Shown in pieces: positions 1 to 8,817 of a stretch of DNA of 64,000 nucleotides; positions within the stretch are counted from its first letter, which is position 1; the number at the start of each line of letters is the position of its first letter. The position numbers and the translations under genes are program-made. Source of the DNA: Allostella vacuolata (lineage in GTDB: Bacteria > Pseudomonadota > Alphaproteobacteria > ATCC43930 > Allostellaceae); contig AP019702.1 of NCBI GenBank assembly GCA_006739055.1, positions 5,295,388 to 5,359,387 on the forward strand. Reading direction: 5' to 3'. Below the pieces are notes generated by a model. That model was not told where the DNA came from and ran no database searches. It saw only the letters and a program-made list of their open reading frames with translations.

Positions 1-670
1 CGGCGATGATCGCCGCCCACAGGGCCATGGTCCAGGGGTTGGCGCGCACGGCCGCGACGCTGGTCGCGATCGCGGTGAAGACGTTGACGTCGCGGTCGAG
101 CAGCATCGGGATCGAGACCGCCGAGAAGACGAAGGTCACGACCGCCAGCACGCCGCCGATCGCCGAGCCCACCACCAGCAGCGGCAGGCCGCGCGACGAC
201 AGCAGCACGTCCCCCACCAGCCGGTTCCAGTCGCCCCCTGAATCACCGACGAAAAGGGTGAAGAGCAGGATCGCGATCCGCACCCAGGCCAGGTGGATGA
301 GCAGCAGCACCAGCCCCATCAGGCCGATCTGCGAGGCATTGGCCCGGAAGGCGCCCGCCGCCGCGCGCAGGGTCGGCGGCTGCCCGGCCGCCACCCGCCG
401 GCTGGTCTCGTAGAGCCCGGCGGCCAGGACCGGGGCCACCAGCAGGAAGCCCGCGGCGAGCGGCAGGGCCAGGGCGAAGTGCCCCGCCGCCAGGAGCCCC
501 AGCAGCAGGATGGCGCTGGCCGCCACCACCGCCCCGCCATAGGCGAGGCTGACGGTGCCCGCCGCCCGGAGATCGTGCCAGCCCGCGGCCAGCCACGCCC
601 AGGGCCGGTCGACCGGCACCCGCCTCACGCGGGGCGATGGTGTGGTGAAGACCGGAATGGCTTCGGTCAT
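1..670 (-). CDS. DUF2189-family integral membrane protein (3' end beyond the window)
   Basis: The frame is open from the ATG at 670 to the left edge, so only the first 223 codons are visible. After a short polar start ([21 protein letters not shown]) it has a '[17 protein letters not shown]' segment and then several hydrophobic helices, including '[19 protein letters not shown]' and '[14 protein letters not shown]'-like stretches. The layout and the motif '[20 protein letters not shown]' match the DUF2189 (COG5473) family. That family is common in alphaproteobacteria and has no proven biochemical role. A good ribosome site, GGGGAAGGGGA, precedes the ATG. The gene diverges from ccoN and shares with it the intergenic FNR/FixK-type box, so co-regulation with the low-oxygen oxidase is possible. 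The family call is from recognition of the fold pattern. Function is unknown. Confidence 0.75.
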   Translation of the reverse strand, partial: MTEAIPVFTTPSPRVRRVPVDRPWAWLAAGWHDLRAAGTVSLAYGGAVVAASAILLLGLLAAGHFALALPLAAGFLLVAPVLAAGLYETSRRVAAGQPPTLRAAAGAFRANASQIGLMGLVLLLIHLAWVRIAILLFTLFVGDSGGDWNRLVGDVLLSSRGLPLLVVGSAIGGVLAVVTFVFSAVSIPMLLDRDVNVFTAIATSVAAVRANPWTMALWAAIIA

Positions 671-758
671 GGTCTGCGTCCCCTTCCCCAGGCGCCGATC
701 GGCCGCGACCTTCCGCCGCGCCGCCATAGACCGTTGCCGCACCGGGCCGCCGCCGTCG

Positions 759-772
759 TTGACGTACATCAA
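759..772. promoter_or_regulatory. FNR/FixK/Anr-type anaerobox upstream of ccoN
   Basis: The sequence TTGACGTACATCAA matches the FNR/FixK consensus TTGAT-N4-ATCAA at 9 of 10 defined positions. Its centre at 765.5 lies about 41 bases before a plausible transcription start near 806, with CACAAT at 794-799 as a possible -10. This is the usual class II activator geometry. cbb3 oxidase operons are classically controlled by FNR, FixK or Anr in proteobacteria. The near-palindrome could also act on the divergent DUF2189 gene. Confidence 0.7.
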
Positions 773-838
773 TGCCGCGCCGGCCGCACCGCCCACAATG
801 CCCCCTGTCTCGGCCCGAGACGGAGGGGAGTTCCAGGT

Positions 839-2323
839 ATGAGCGCGATCGCGGCAGTGGATGGTCCGGGGGTGCCGGCCCTGACCGAGGTTCGGGTACG
901 CCCGGCATTCGAGCCGGTGGAGGATGTCGTCCGCGCGTTCGTCGTGGCGACCATGTTCTGGGGGATCGCCGCCTTCATGGTGGGCGTCGTCATCGCCCTG
1001 CAGCTCGCCTTCCCGATCCTCAACCTCGACCTGGAATGGACCACGTTCGGCCGGCTCCGGCCACTGCACACGTCGGCCGCCATCTTCGCCTTCGGCGGCA
1101 GCGCGCTATTGGGTACCTCGATCCACGTCGTGCAGCGCACCTGCCGGGCGCGCCTCTTCGGCGGCGACCTGATGGGCTGGTTCATCTTCTGGGGCTACCA
1201 GCTGTTCATCGTGCTGGCGGCGACCGGCTACCTGATGGGGATCACCCAGTCCAAGGAATATGCCGAGCCGGAATGGTACGTCGACCTGTGGCTGACCATC
1301 GTCTGGGTCGTCTACCTGGTCGCCTTCCTCGGCACGATCATGCGTCGCGAGGAGCCGCACATCTACGTGGCGAACTGGTTCTACCTCGCCTTCATCGTCA
1401 CCATCGCCATGCTGCACATCGTCAACAACCTGGCGATGCCGGTCTCGCTGTTCGGCTCGAAGAGCTACATCCTCTTCGCCGGCGTCCAGGACGCGATGAT
1501 CCAGTGGTGGTACGGCCACAATGCCGTCGGCTTCTTCCTGACCGCGGGCTTCCTCGGGATGATGTACTACTTCATCCCGAAGCAGGCGGACCGCCCGGTC
1601 TATTCCTACCGGCTGTCGATCGTCCACTTCTGGTCGCTGATCTTCCTCTACATCTGGGCCGGCCCCCACCACCTGCACTACACGGCCCTGCCCGACTGGA
1701 CGCAGACGCTCGGCATGACCTTCTCCGTCATGCTGTGGATGCCGTCCTGGGGCGGCATGATCAACGGGCTGATGACCCTGTCCGGCGCCTGGGACAAGCT
1801 GCGGACCGACCCCGCGCTGCGCTTCTCGGTGACCGCCGTCGCCTTCTACGGGATGAGCACGTTCGAGGGCCCGGTCATGTCGATCAAGCCCGTCAACGCC
1901 CTCAGCCACTACACCGACTGGACCATCGGGCACGTCCATTCCGGCGCGCTCGGCTGGGTCGCCTTCATCGTCTTCGGCGCCGTCTACTACCTGGTGCCGG
2001 TCCTGTGGAAGCGCCCCGCCCTGTGGTCGACCAGGCTGGTGTCCTGGCACTTCTGGATCGCGACCATCGGCATCGTCCTCTACATCACCGCGATGTGGGT
2101 GTCGGGCATCATGCAGGGCCTGATGTGGCGGGCCTACGACGAGCTGGGCTTCCTGCAGTACGCCTTCGTCGAGACCGTCGCCGCCATGCACCCCTTCTAC
2201 CTGATCCGGGCGCTGGGCGGGGTCTGCTTCCTGCTGGGCGGCCTGATCATGGTCTACAACCTATGGATGACGACGCGCATGCCCGTGGAGGCCGGCGTGC
2301 CGGCCGGCCAGCCGGCGCGCTGA
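839..2323 (+). CDS. ccoN: cbb3-type cytochrome c oxidase subunit I
   Basis: The 494-residue protein is the catalytic haem-copper subunit of cbb3 oxidase, which reduces O2 to water at the inner membrane. The metal-ligand segments of the family are visible: '[14 protein letters not shown]' (low-spin haem histidine, about residue 77), '[11 protein letters not shown]' (CuB histidine), '[17 protein letters not shown]' (the adjacent His pair), and '[14 protein letters not shown]' (late haem-ligand histidines). About twelve hydrophobic helices span the length, as expected. The start was chosen at the ATG at 839 because CGGAGGGGAG precedes it and the conserved region begins soon after. The open frame continues upstream but without homology. 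It is first in ccoNOQP, downstream of the anaerobox, and 13 bases before ccoO. Confidence 0.97.
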   Translation: MSAIAAVDGPGVPALTEVRVRPAFEPVEDVVRAFVVATMFWGIAAFMVGVVIALQLAFPILNLDLEWTTFGRLRPLHTSAAIFAFGGSALLGTSIHVVQRTCRARLFGGDLMGWFIFWGYQLFIVLAATGYLMGITQSKEYAEPEWYVDLWLTIVWVVYLVAFLGTIMRREEPHIYVANWFYLAFIVTIAMLHIVNNLAMPVSLFGSKSYILFAGVQDAMIQWWYGHNAVGFFLTAGFLGMMYYFIPKQADRPVYSYRLSIVHFWSLIFLYIWAGPHHLHYTALPDWTQTLGMTFSVMLWMPSWGGMINGLMTLSGAWDKLRTDPALRFSVTAVAFYGMSTFEGPVMSIKPVNALSHYTDWTIGHVHSGALGWVAFIVFGAVYYLVPVLWKRPALWSTRLVSWHFWIATIGIVLYITAMWVSGIMQGLMWRAYDELGFLQYAFVETVAAMHPFYLIRALGGVCFLLGGLIMVYNLWMTTRMPVEAGVPAGQPAR

Positions 2324-2336
2324 GGGGAGCCCAGCC

Positions 2337-3062
2337 ATGACCTTCCGTCACGCGACGATCGAGCGAAACGTCCTGCTGCTGATGGTGCTGACGCTGATCA
2401 CGGTGTCGATCGGCGGCCTGGTCCAGATCGTGCCGCTGTTCGCCGTCGAATCGACCATCGAGCGGGTGGACGGGGTCCGCCCCTACTCCCCGCTCGAGCT
2501 GGCCGGACGCAACATCTACATCCGCGAGGGCTGCTACACCTGCCATAGCCAGCAGATCCGCTCCTTCCGCGACGAGGCGGAGCGCTACGGCCACTACAGC
2601 CTGGCGGCCGAGAGCATGTACGACCACCCGTTCCAGTGGGGGTCGAAGCGGACCGGGCCCGACCTCGCCCGGGTCGGCGGCAAGTATTCCAACGAGTGGC
2701 ACGTCGCCCATCTGATGGACCCGCGCGGGGTGGTGCCGGAATCGATCATGCCGCCCTACTCCTTCCTGCAGGACCGGCCGCTGCGCGGCCGCGACATCGC
2801 CCAGCACCTGAAGGCCAACCGGGCCGTCGGGGTGCCCTACACCGACGAGATGATCGCCAGCGCGCTCGTCGACCTGGGCGCCCAGGCCAACCCCGATGCC
2901 GATGCCAGCGGCCTGCTCGCCCGCTACCCCAAGGCGGTCGTCGGCGACTTCGACGGCAACCCGCGCCTCCTGTCGGAGATGGATGCCCTGGTCGCCTACC
3001 TGCAGATGCTGGGGACCCTGGTGAAGTTCAGCGACTACTCGCTGAAAGACCTGCAGCAGTAA
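2337..3062 (+). CDS. ccoO: cbb3-type cytochrome c oxidase subunit II (mono-haem)
   Basis: This 241-residue membrane-anchored c-type cytochrome passes electrons to CcoN. An N-terminal helix at about residues 12-35 anchors it. The haem-binding motif CYTCH is at 66-70 in the family signature '[14 protein letters not shown]'. Downstream '[18 protein letters not shown]' and 'SIMPPYSFL' (axial methionine) are typical of CcoO. A ribosome site, GAGGGGAGCCC, lies just before the ATG. Length and order match the standard ccoNOQP operon. Confidence 0.97.
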   Translation: MTFRHATIERNVLLLMVLTLITVSIGGLVQIVPLFAVESTIERVDGVRPYSPLELAGRNIYIREGCYTCHSQQIRSFRDEAERYGHYSLAAESMYDHPFQWGSKRTGPDLARVGGKYSNEWHVAHLMDPRGVVPESIMPPYSFLQDRPLRGRDIAQHLKANRAVGVPYTDEMIASALVDLGAQANPDADASGLLARYPKAVVGDFDGNPRLLSEMDALVAYLQMLGTLVKFSDYSLKDLQQ

Positions 3063-3074
3063 AGGCGGCCCGAG

Positions 3075-3227
3075 ATGGACTTCCCCGAACTCATCGCCTT
3101 CCTGCGCTCGCTCTGGGTCGTGTGGTTCATGGCGCTCTTCATCGGCATCGTCGCCTGGGCCATGTGGCCCAGCCGCCGCCGCCGTCTGGAAGAGCACGGC
3201 CAGATCCCGCTGCGCGACGACCGCTGA
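3075..3227 (+). CDS. ccoQ: cbb3-type cytochrome c oxidase subunit IV (small membrane subunit)
   Basis: A 50-residue protein with one transmembrane segment (about residues 14-30, 'WVVWFMALFIGIVAWAMWP'), followed by a basic stretch and a polar tail ending 'IPLRDDR'. It begins 12 bases after ccoO and lies before ccoP, the normal place of CcoQ. CcoQ stabilises the CcoP-CcoNO interaction in characterised systems. The N-terminal 'MDFPELIAFLRSLWVVWF' fits the family. Identification rests on position plus topology, since the protein is very short. Confidence 0.85.
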   Translation: MDFPELIAFLRSLWVVWFMALFIGIVAWAMWPSRRRRLEEHGQIPLRDDR

Positions 3228-3271
3228 TCCGCTCCACCTGAATTCGCCTGCCCGAAAGGCTGCCCCGAGCC

Positions 3272-4132
3272 ATGCCGACCAAGATCGAAAAGGATGCCGT
3301 CACCGGCACCATGACGACCGGCCACGAATGGGACGGTATCCGCGAGTTGAACACGCCCCTGCCCAAGTGGTGGCTGTGGGTCTTCTACGCCTGCATCGCC
3401 TGGTCGCTTGGATACTTCGTCCTCTACCCGACCCTGCCCGGCGTGGGCGGCTGGCTCGGCTGGTCGCAGCGCGCCGAGTTGGCCGACCGGATGGCGGCCG
3501 AGCGGGCCCGCGTGCAGCCGATGCTGGATCGCATCCGGACGACAGCGGTGGCCGACATCCCGCGCTCGGGCGACCTGCATGGCTTCGCGATCGCCGGCGG
3601 GCGTGCCGCCTTTGCCGACAATTGCGCGCCCTGCCACGGCGCCGGCGCCGCCGGGGCCAAGGGCGGCTTCCCGTCGCTGGTCGACGACGAATGGATCTGG
3701 GGCGGCGACCTCGACGCCATCGGCCGCACGATCGCCTTCGGGGTGCGCAGCGCCCACGCCGATACCCGCCAGTCGCAGATGCCCCGGTTCGGCCTGGACG
3801 GCATGCTGACCCCGGCGCAGATCAGCGACACGGCCGAGTATGTCCTGACCCTGTCGGGCCGCGCCGCGGTGCCGGCGGCGGCCGAGCGCGGCCGTACCAT
3901 CTTCGCCGACCAGTGCGTGGCGTGCCACGGCGAGGCCGGGCGCGGCAATCTGGAACTGGGCGCCCCCAGCCTGGCCGACCGCATCTGGCTCTATGGCGGC
4001 GACAAGGCCTCCATCGAGCGCAGCATCGCCTCGGCCCGCGGCGGCGTCATGCCGGCATGGTCCGGCCGGCTCGACGAGGCGACCATCCGCATGCTGACCC
4101 TCTACGTCCATTCCCTGGGCGGCGGTCGCTGA
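3272..4132 (+). CDS. ccoP: cbb3-type cytochrome c oxidase subunit III (di-haem)
   Basis: The 286-residue di-haem cytochrome c subunit feeds electrons from periplasmic cytochrome c into the oxidase. The N-terminal part has the family segment 'HEWDGIRELNTPLPKWW' and one membrane helix at about residues 33-55. Two c-type haem motifs follow, CAPCH at 118-122 and CVACH at 215-219. The methionines in 'SQMPRFG' and 'GVMPAW' are the likely axial ligands. The length and the two tandem cytochrome c domains are typical of CcoP. Confidence 0.97.
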   Translation: MPTKIEKDAVTGTMTTGHEWDGIRELNTPLPKWWLWVFYACIAWSLGYFVLYPTLPGVGGWLGWSQRAELADRMAAERARVQPMLDRIRTTAVADIPRSGDLHGFAIAGGRAAFADNCAPCHGAGAAGAKGGFPSLVDDEWIWGGDLDAIGRTIAFGVRSAHADTRQSQMPRFGLDGMLTPAQISDTAEYVLTLSGRAAVPAAAERGRTIFADQCVACHGEAGRGNLELGAPSLADRIWLYGGDKASIERSIASARGGVMPAWSGRLDEATIRMLTLYVHSLGGGR

Positions 4133-4147
4133 GCGGGATGCCTGGCC

Positions 4148-5644
4148 ATGTCCCCCGCGCTGCATACGCCCCGGCCCGCGCCTCCCGCTGAACCGGGTGC
4201 CGGGCGGGGCGACGCCGTTGTCTCGGTGGCGGCGCAACGCGCCGAAGAGCCGCTCTACGCCCATCGCATCAAGGTCTACCCCAAGTCCGTCTCCGGCCGC
4301 TTCCGGCAGATCAAGTGGGCGCTGCTGGGGCTCTTCCTGGCGATCTACTATCTCGTGCCGTGGCTGCGCTGGGACCGCGGGCCGGGTGCGCCCGACCAGG
4401 CGGTCCTGATCGACCTGCCGGGCCGGCGCGCCTATTTCCTGTGGATCGAGATCTGGCCGCAGGAGGTCTACTACCTGACCGGCCTGCTGGTGCTGGCGGC
4501 ACTGGCACTGTTCCTGGCGACCAGCCTGCTCGGCCGGGTGTGGTGCGGCTATGCCTGCCCGCAGACCGTCTGGACCGACCTCTACATGCTGGTCGAACGC
4601 CTGGTGGAGGGGGATCGCAACGCCCGGATGCGTCTCGACAAGATGCCCTGGAGCGTGGCCAAGCTCGCCCGCAAGGCCGCCAAGCATGCGATCTGGCTCG
4701 GGATCGCGCTGGCGACCGGCGGCGCCTGGATCCTCTACTTCGTCGATGCACCGCGCACCATCGGCCCGATCCTTCAGGGCGCGGCCGATCCGGGCATCTA
4801 CTTCTTCATCGGCCTGTTCACGGTGACGACCTACCTGCTGGCGGGCTGGGCCCGCGAGCAGGTCTGCACCTACATGTGCCCCTGGCCGCGCTTCCAGAGC
4901 GCGATGCTGGACGAGCACAGCGTCATCGTCACCTACCAGGCCTGGCGCGGCGAGCCGCGCGGCAAGCACAAGCAGGGCACCGGCTGGGAGGGGCGGGGCG
5001 ACTGCATCGACTGCACCCAGTGCGTGGCCGTGTGCCCGACCGGCATCGACATCCGCGACGGCCAGCAGCTCGAATGCATCGGCTGCGGCCTGTGCGTCGA
5101 TGCCTGCGACGGCGTGATGGACAAGGTCGGCCGGCCGCCGCGACTCATCACCTGGGACACGCTGGCGAACCAGGAGGCGAAGGCCGCCGGCAGGACCCAG
5201 CCGATCCGCTGGCTCCGGCCGCGCATCCTCATCTACCTCGTCATGATCGGGCTGGTCGGCGCCGTGATGGTGGCGGCGCTGGCCATGCGGCCGACGGTCG
5301 AACTGTCGATCCTGCGCGACCGGAGCCCGCTGTGGATTCCGCTGGCCGACGGCGGCCTGCGCAACGCCTACACGATCAAGATCCTCAACAAGACCTGGAA
5401 CCGGCAGGATTATCGCCTGGCGATCGAGGGCCTGCCGGCCGCGCGCCTGGCGGTCTCCGGCGCCGACGACGAGCAGCTGGTGGTTTCCGCCCAGCCGGAT
5501 GCGGTCGCGACCTACCGCGTCTTCGTCACCGTCCCGGCCGGCGCGACCCTGCCGGAATCGACCCCGATCACGCTGGCCGCCACCCATCTCGCCTCCGGCG
5601 AGGTGGCGCGGCACGGCTCCGTCTTCCTCGCGCCCAGGCCCTGA
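4148..5644 (+). CDS. ccoG: cbb3 oxidase accessory polyferredoxin CcoG (RdxA/FixG)
   Basis: The 498-residue CcoG/RdxA/FixG family protein is an accessory factor of cbb3 oxidase biogenesis, with a proposed role in cupric-ion reduction. Membrane helices occur near residues 57-75, 106-128, 180-198 and 215-233. Conserved cysteine pairs are visible in 'VWCGYACPQTVW' (133/137) and 'CTYMCPWPRFQ' (240/244). Two [4Fe-4S] ferredoxin motifs follow, C286/289/292/296 and C310/313/316/320. A further helix at about 343-363 leads to a C-terminal periplasmic Ig-like FixG_C domain. It starts 15 bases after ccoP and is followed 3 bases later by ccoH. Confidence 0.96.
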   Translation: MSPALHTPRPAPPAEPGAGRGDAVVSVAAQRAEEPLYAHRIKVYPKSVSGRFRQIKWALLGLFLAIYYLVPWLRWDRGPGAPDQAVLIDLPGRRAYFLWIEIWPQEVYYLTGLLVLAALALFLATSLLGRVWCGYACPQTVWTDLYMLVERLVEGDRNARMRLDKMPWSVAKLARKAAKHAIWLGIALATGGAWILYFVDAPRTIGPILQGAADPGIYFFIGLFTVTTYLLAGWAREQVCTYMCPWPRFQSAMLDEHSVIVTYQAWRGEPRGKHKQGTGWEGRGDCIDCTQCVAVCPTGIDIRDGQQLECIGCGLCVDACDGVMDKVGRPPRLITWDTLANQEAKAAGRTQPIRWLRPRILIYLVMIGLVGAVMVAALAMRPTVELSILRDRSPLWIPLADGGLRNAYTIKILNKTWNRQDYRLAIEGLPAARLAVSGADDEQLVVSAQPDAVATYRVFVTVPAGATLPESTPITLAATHLASGEVARHGSVFLAPRP

Positions 5645-5647
5645 CCC

Positions 5648-6169
5648 ATGTCCTTCGTTCCAACCGCCGCCCACCGGCCCGGCGCCCCCGGCGCCGGTTC
5701 CCCGCGCCGCAGCGCCTGGATCCCCTGGATCTTCGTCGGGGGAATGCTTCTGGTCGTGGCCGTCAACGCGGTCATGGTCCGGCTGGCGATCGGCACCTTC
5801 AGCGGCGTCACGGTCGAGCGGCCCTATGAGCGCGGCATCGCCTACAACGCCGTGCTGGCCGCGCAGGAGCGGCAGGATCGCCTCGGCTGGACGGCAAAGG
5901 CGGAGTTGCGGACGGTCGACGGTCGCCGGGAAATCGTCCTGCTGCTGGCCGACCGCGAAGGCCGGGCGCTGTCGCCCGCGTCCCTGGCCGCCCATCTCGA
6001 GCGCCCGCTCGAGCCGGGGTCGCGCCGCGACCTGTCCATCGACCCGACGGGTGACGGACGCTATGCCGCCCCCATCGACGGGCTGCAGCCGGGGCAATGG
6101 GACGTGACCATCGACGCCCGCGGCCCCGACGGCCGGCTGCATGTGCGCCAGAGGCTGATCGCACCGTGA
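5648..6169 (+). CDS. ccoH: FixH/CcoH family cbb3 assembly protein
   Basis: A 173-residue protein with an N-terminal membrane anchor at about residues 28-50 ('WIPWIFVGGMLLVVAVNAVM') and a periplasmic domain. That domain holds the FixH-type pattern 'GIAYNAVLAAQERQDRLGW' and a late 'PGQWDVTIDARGPDG'. CcoH/FixH is needed for assembly or stability of cbb3 oxidase. It lies between ccoG and ccoI as in other proteobacteria. Its TGA stop overlaps a GTG (GTGA, 6166-6169) that looks like the ancestral start of ccoI. Confidence 0.92.
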   Translation: MSFVPTAAHRPGAPGAGSPRRSAWIPWIFVGGMLLVVAVNAVMVRLAIGTFSGVTVERPYERGIAYNAVLAAQERQDRLGWTAKAELRTVDGRREIVLLLADREGRALSPASLAAHLERPLEPGSRRDLSIDPTGDGRYAAPIDGLQPGQWDVTIDARGPDGRLHVRQRLIAP

Positions 6170-6418
6170 TCGCCCCTCCCGCCGCCTCGCCGCGTCCCCA
6201 CCCCGGCGCCGCCGCCGACCGCCGATCCCTGCCGCCACTGCGGCGCCCCGCTGCCCTCGGGTGCGGTCGGCGGTTTCTGCTGCGCCGGCTGTGCTGCCGC
6301 GCGTGCCGCCATCGAAGGGCTGGGGCTGGACCGGTTCTATGACCGCTTCGTCCAGGATGCAGCCCTGCGGCCGCTCCGGCCGGACCCGTCCGCCCGGGTC
6401 GACGCCGCGGCCTATGCA
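6166..6418 (+). other. N-terminal cysteine-cluster region of ccoI, separated from any in-frame start codon
   Basis: Read in the frame of ccoI, bases 6221-6418 encode 'DPCRHCGAPLPSG', 'FCCAGCAAARAAIEGLGL' and 'DRFYDRF'. This is the cysteine-rich amino terminus normally found in CcoI/FixI ATPases. Between the ccoH stop and 6418 that frame contains no ATG, GTG or TTG. The expected start, a GTG at 6166 overlapping the ccoH stop as GTGA, is one base out of frame. Possible explanations are a sequencing indel in the C/G-rich stretch at about 6173-6217, a genuine +1 frameshift, or initiation at an unusual codon. See the separate finding. Confidence 0.6.
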
Positions 6419-8599
6419 GTGGCCGACGGCGATCGCGCCCATGTGCATCTGATGGTCGACGGGCTGCACTGCGCGGCCTGCGTCTGGTTGATCGAGAGCA
6501 CGCTCGCGCGCGACCCGCGGGTGGTGCGGGCGCGGGTCAACATGACGACCCGCCGCCTGGTGGTGGAATGGCAGGGCGGGCCGGCCCTGGCGGACGAGAT
6601 CCTGCAGCCGCTGGTGCGCCTCGGCTTCGGGCTCGCCCCGTTCGATCCGGCCCGCCTGCAGGATGCCGCGGCGGCGGCCGAGCGCCGGCTCCTGCAATGC
6701 CTGGCCGTCGCCGGCTTCGCCGCCGGCAATGTCATGCTGATCTCGGTCTCGGTCTGGTCCGGCCTGATCGGAACGGATGCCGGGGGCGGGATGGGGGTTG
6801 CCACCCGCGACCTGCTGCACTGGCTGTCGGCCGCGATCGCCCTGCCGGCGATCGCCTATGCCGGCCGGCCCTTCTACGAGGGGGCATGGCGGGCGCTCCG
6901 CGCCGGGCGGTCCTCGATGGACGTGCCGATCGCGGTCGGGGTGACGCTGGCCGCCGCCGCCAGCCTCTACGAGACGATCCATTCCGGCCGCCACGCCTAT
7001 TTCGACTCCGCCGTCACCCTGCTCTTCTTCCTGCTCGTCGGCCGCTACCTCGACCACCGCGCCCGCGGCCGGGCCCGGTCGACGGCCGAGCACCTGCTGG
7101 GCCTGCGGGCGCGCAGCGTCACCGTCATCGACCCGTCCGGCAGCGTCGAGCGCCGGACGCCGGAACAGGTCCGGCCGGGCGAACGGGTGCTGGTCGCCGC
7201 GGGCGAGCGGATCGGCGTCGACGGCCGGGTGGTGCTCGGCCTTTCGGACGTCGACGCGAGCCTGGTCAGCGGCGAATCGACCCCGGCCGCGGTGCGGCCC
7301 GGCAGCGCGGTGTTCGCCGGCACGGTCAACCTGACGGCGCCGCTTACCCTCATCACCGGGGCATCGGGCGAAGGCACCCTGCTGGCGGAGATCGTGCGCC
7401 TGATGGAGGTGGCCGAGCAGGGCCGGGCGCGGCTGGTGGCGCTGGCCGACCGCGTTGCCCGCCTCTATGCGCCGGTCGTCCATCTCGCGGCGCTGGCGAC
7501 CTTCCTCGGCTGGTGGCTGGCCGGCGGCATCGGCTGGCAGCCGGCGATGATGCACGCCGTGGCCGTGCTCATCATCACCTGCCCCTGCGCGCTGGGGCTG
7601 GCCGTTCCGGTCGTGCAGGTCATCGCGAGCGGGCGGCTGATGCGGCGCGGCGTGCTGCTGAAGTCGGCGACGGCGCTGGAGCGGCTGACGCTGGCGGACA
7701 CCGTCATCTTCGACAAGACCGGCACCCTGACGCTCGGCCGCCCGGCCCTGCTGCCCGGCCCGGACCATGGCCCGGCCGACCTCGAGGCGGCGGCCGGGCT
7801 GGCCGCCTGGAGCCGGCACCCGCTGGCGCAGGCCCTGGTCGCGGCCCTGGGCCGGCCGGTGGCGGCCGCCGAGGGGGTGGTCGAGCATCCGGGCCTCGGC
7901 CTGTCGCGGGCCGTCCCCGGCGGCGAGTGGCGCCTCGGCAGCCGGCGCTTCTGCGGCATCGCCGAATCGGGCACGGCGGTCGACCCGGAGCTCTTCCTGG
8001 TGCGGCCGGACCGGGCACCGGTCCGCTTCGCCTTTCGCGACACGCTGCGCGCGGACGCCGCCGACACCGTCCGGCGCCTGCGGGCGGCCGGCCTGCGGGT
8101 CCTGGTCCTGTCCGGCGACCGCCCGGCGGCGGTGGCCCAGGCGGCCGGTGCGGCCGGGATCGCGGAGTGGCAGGGCGGCCTCGACCCGGCGGCCAAGACG
8201 GCGGCGATCGCCCGCCTGGCGGCCGAGGGCCGGCGCGTGCTGATGGTCGGCGACGGGCTCAACGACGCGCCGGCGCTGGCCGCCGCGTTCGTCTCGATGT
8301 CGCCGGCCACGGCGGCCGACATCAGCCAGACGGCGGCAGACCTCGTCTTCCAGGGAGCGAGCCTCGGTGCGGTCGCGGACGCGCTGGATGCCGCCCGCAC
8401 GGCCGCGCGCCGCGTGCGGCAGAACCTCGTGCTCGCCATCGCCTACAACCTGGGCGCGGTGCCCCTGGCGATGGCCGGCCATGTGACACCGCTGGTCGCG
8501 GCGATCGCCATGTCCTCGTCGTCGATCCTCGTCATCGCCAACGCGCTGCGCCGGACCGGCGACCGTGCCGCGACCCGCCCGACCCGGAGCCCGCCATGA
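6419..8599 (+). CDS. ccoI: cbb3-type copper-translocating P-type ATPase (FixI/CcoI)
   Basis: A P1B-type ATPase that exports copper for cbb3 oxidase maturation. From the GTG at 6419 there are 726 codons. The frame shows a heavy-metal-associated domain with 'GLHCAACVWL' (residues 15-24), then membrane helices and the copper-channel motif 'TCPCALGL'. It also shows the phosphorylation motif 'DKTGTLT', the HP motif in 'WSRHPLAQAL', and the hinge 'MVGDGLNDAPAL'. The protein is probably longer at its amino terminus, because a cysteine-rich segment is encoded directly upstream without a start codon (described separately). The true start is therefore uncertain, but the family is not. Its stop overlaps the ccoS start by 4 bases. 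Confidence 0.93.
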   Translation: MADGDRAHVHLMVDGLHCAACVWLIESTLARDPRVVRARVNMTTRRLVVEWQGGPALADEILQPLVRLGFGLAPFDPARLQDAAAAAERRLLQCLAVAGFAAGNVMLISVSVWSGLIGTDAGGGMGVATRDLLHWLSAAIALPAIAYAGRPFYEGAWRALRAGRSSMDVPIAVGVTLAAAASLYETIHSGRHAYFDSAVTLLFFLLVGRYLDHRARGRARSTAEHLLGLRARSVTVIDPSGSVERRTPEQVRPGERVLVAAGERIGVDGRVVLGLSDVDASLVSGESTPAAVRPGSAVFAGTVNLTAPLTLITGASGEGTLLAEIVRLMEVAEQGRARLVALADRVARLYAPVVHLAALATFLGWWLAGGIGWQPAMMHAVAVLIITCPCALGLAVPVVQVIASGRLMRRGVLLKSATALERLTLADTVIFDKTGTLTLGRPALLPGPDHGPADLEAAAGLAAWSRHPLAQALVAALGRPVAAAEGVVEHPGLGLSRAVPGGEWRLGSRRFCGIAESGTAVDPELFLVRPDRAPVRFAFRDTLRADAADTVRRLRAAGLRVLVLSGDRPAAVAQAAGAAGIAEWQGGLDPAAKTAAIARLAAEGRRVLMVGDGLNDAPALAAAFVSMSPATAADISQTAADLVFQGASLGAVADALDAARTAARRVRQNLVLAIAYNLGAVPLAMAGHVTPLVAAIAMSSSSILVIANALRRTGDRAATRPTRSPP

Positions 8600-8817
8600 A
8601 CAGCCTGCTCCTGCTCGTACCGATCGCGCTCGGGCTCGGCGCGGCGGGCCTCGCCGCCTTCCTCTGGGCGCTGCGCAGCGGCCAGTTCGACGACCTCGAC
8701 GGCGCCGGCAGCCGCATCCTGTTCGACGACGATCGGACTCCTGCCGTCATCCACCCTCCAGTCACCCCGGGAGAACCGCCATGTCCGCCACCGCATCCTT
8801 CGTCATCGGCACGCTGA
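8596..8817 (+). CDS. ccoS: cbb3-type cytochrome oxidase assembly protein CcoS
   Basis: A 73-residue protein with one N-terminal helix (about residues 3-25, 'SLLLLVPIALGLGAAGLAAF'), followed by the diagnostic CcoS segment 'LRSGQFDDLDGAGSRILFDD'. CcoS is required for insertion of haem and copper cofactors into cbb3 oxidase. The ATG overlaps the ccoI stop as ATGA, indicating translational coupling. Its last 37 bases overlap the following small membrane-protein gene in another frame, so its proline-rich tail after about residue 50 may be poorly conserved. Confidence 0.9.
   Translation: MNSLLLLVPIALGLGAAGLAAFLWALRSGQFDDLDGAGSRILFDDDRTPAVIHPPVTPGEPPCPPPHPSSSAR

Noticed and set aside
3035-8482. An 1,815-codon open frame antisense to the cco cluster
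   Set aside because: It mirrors the high third-position GC of the real genes, has no recognisable domain, and is composed of low-complexity Arg/Gly/Asp/His-rich sequence. The sense strand encodes seven well-known proteins.
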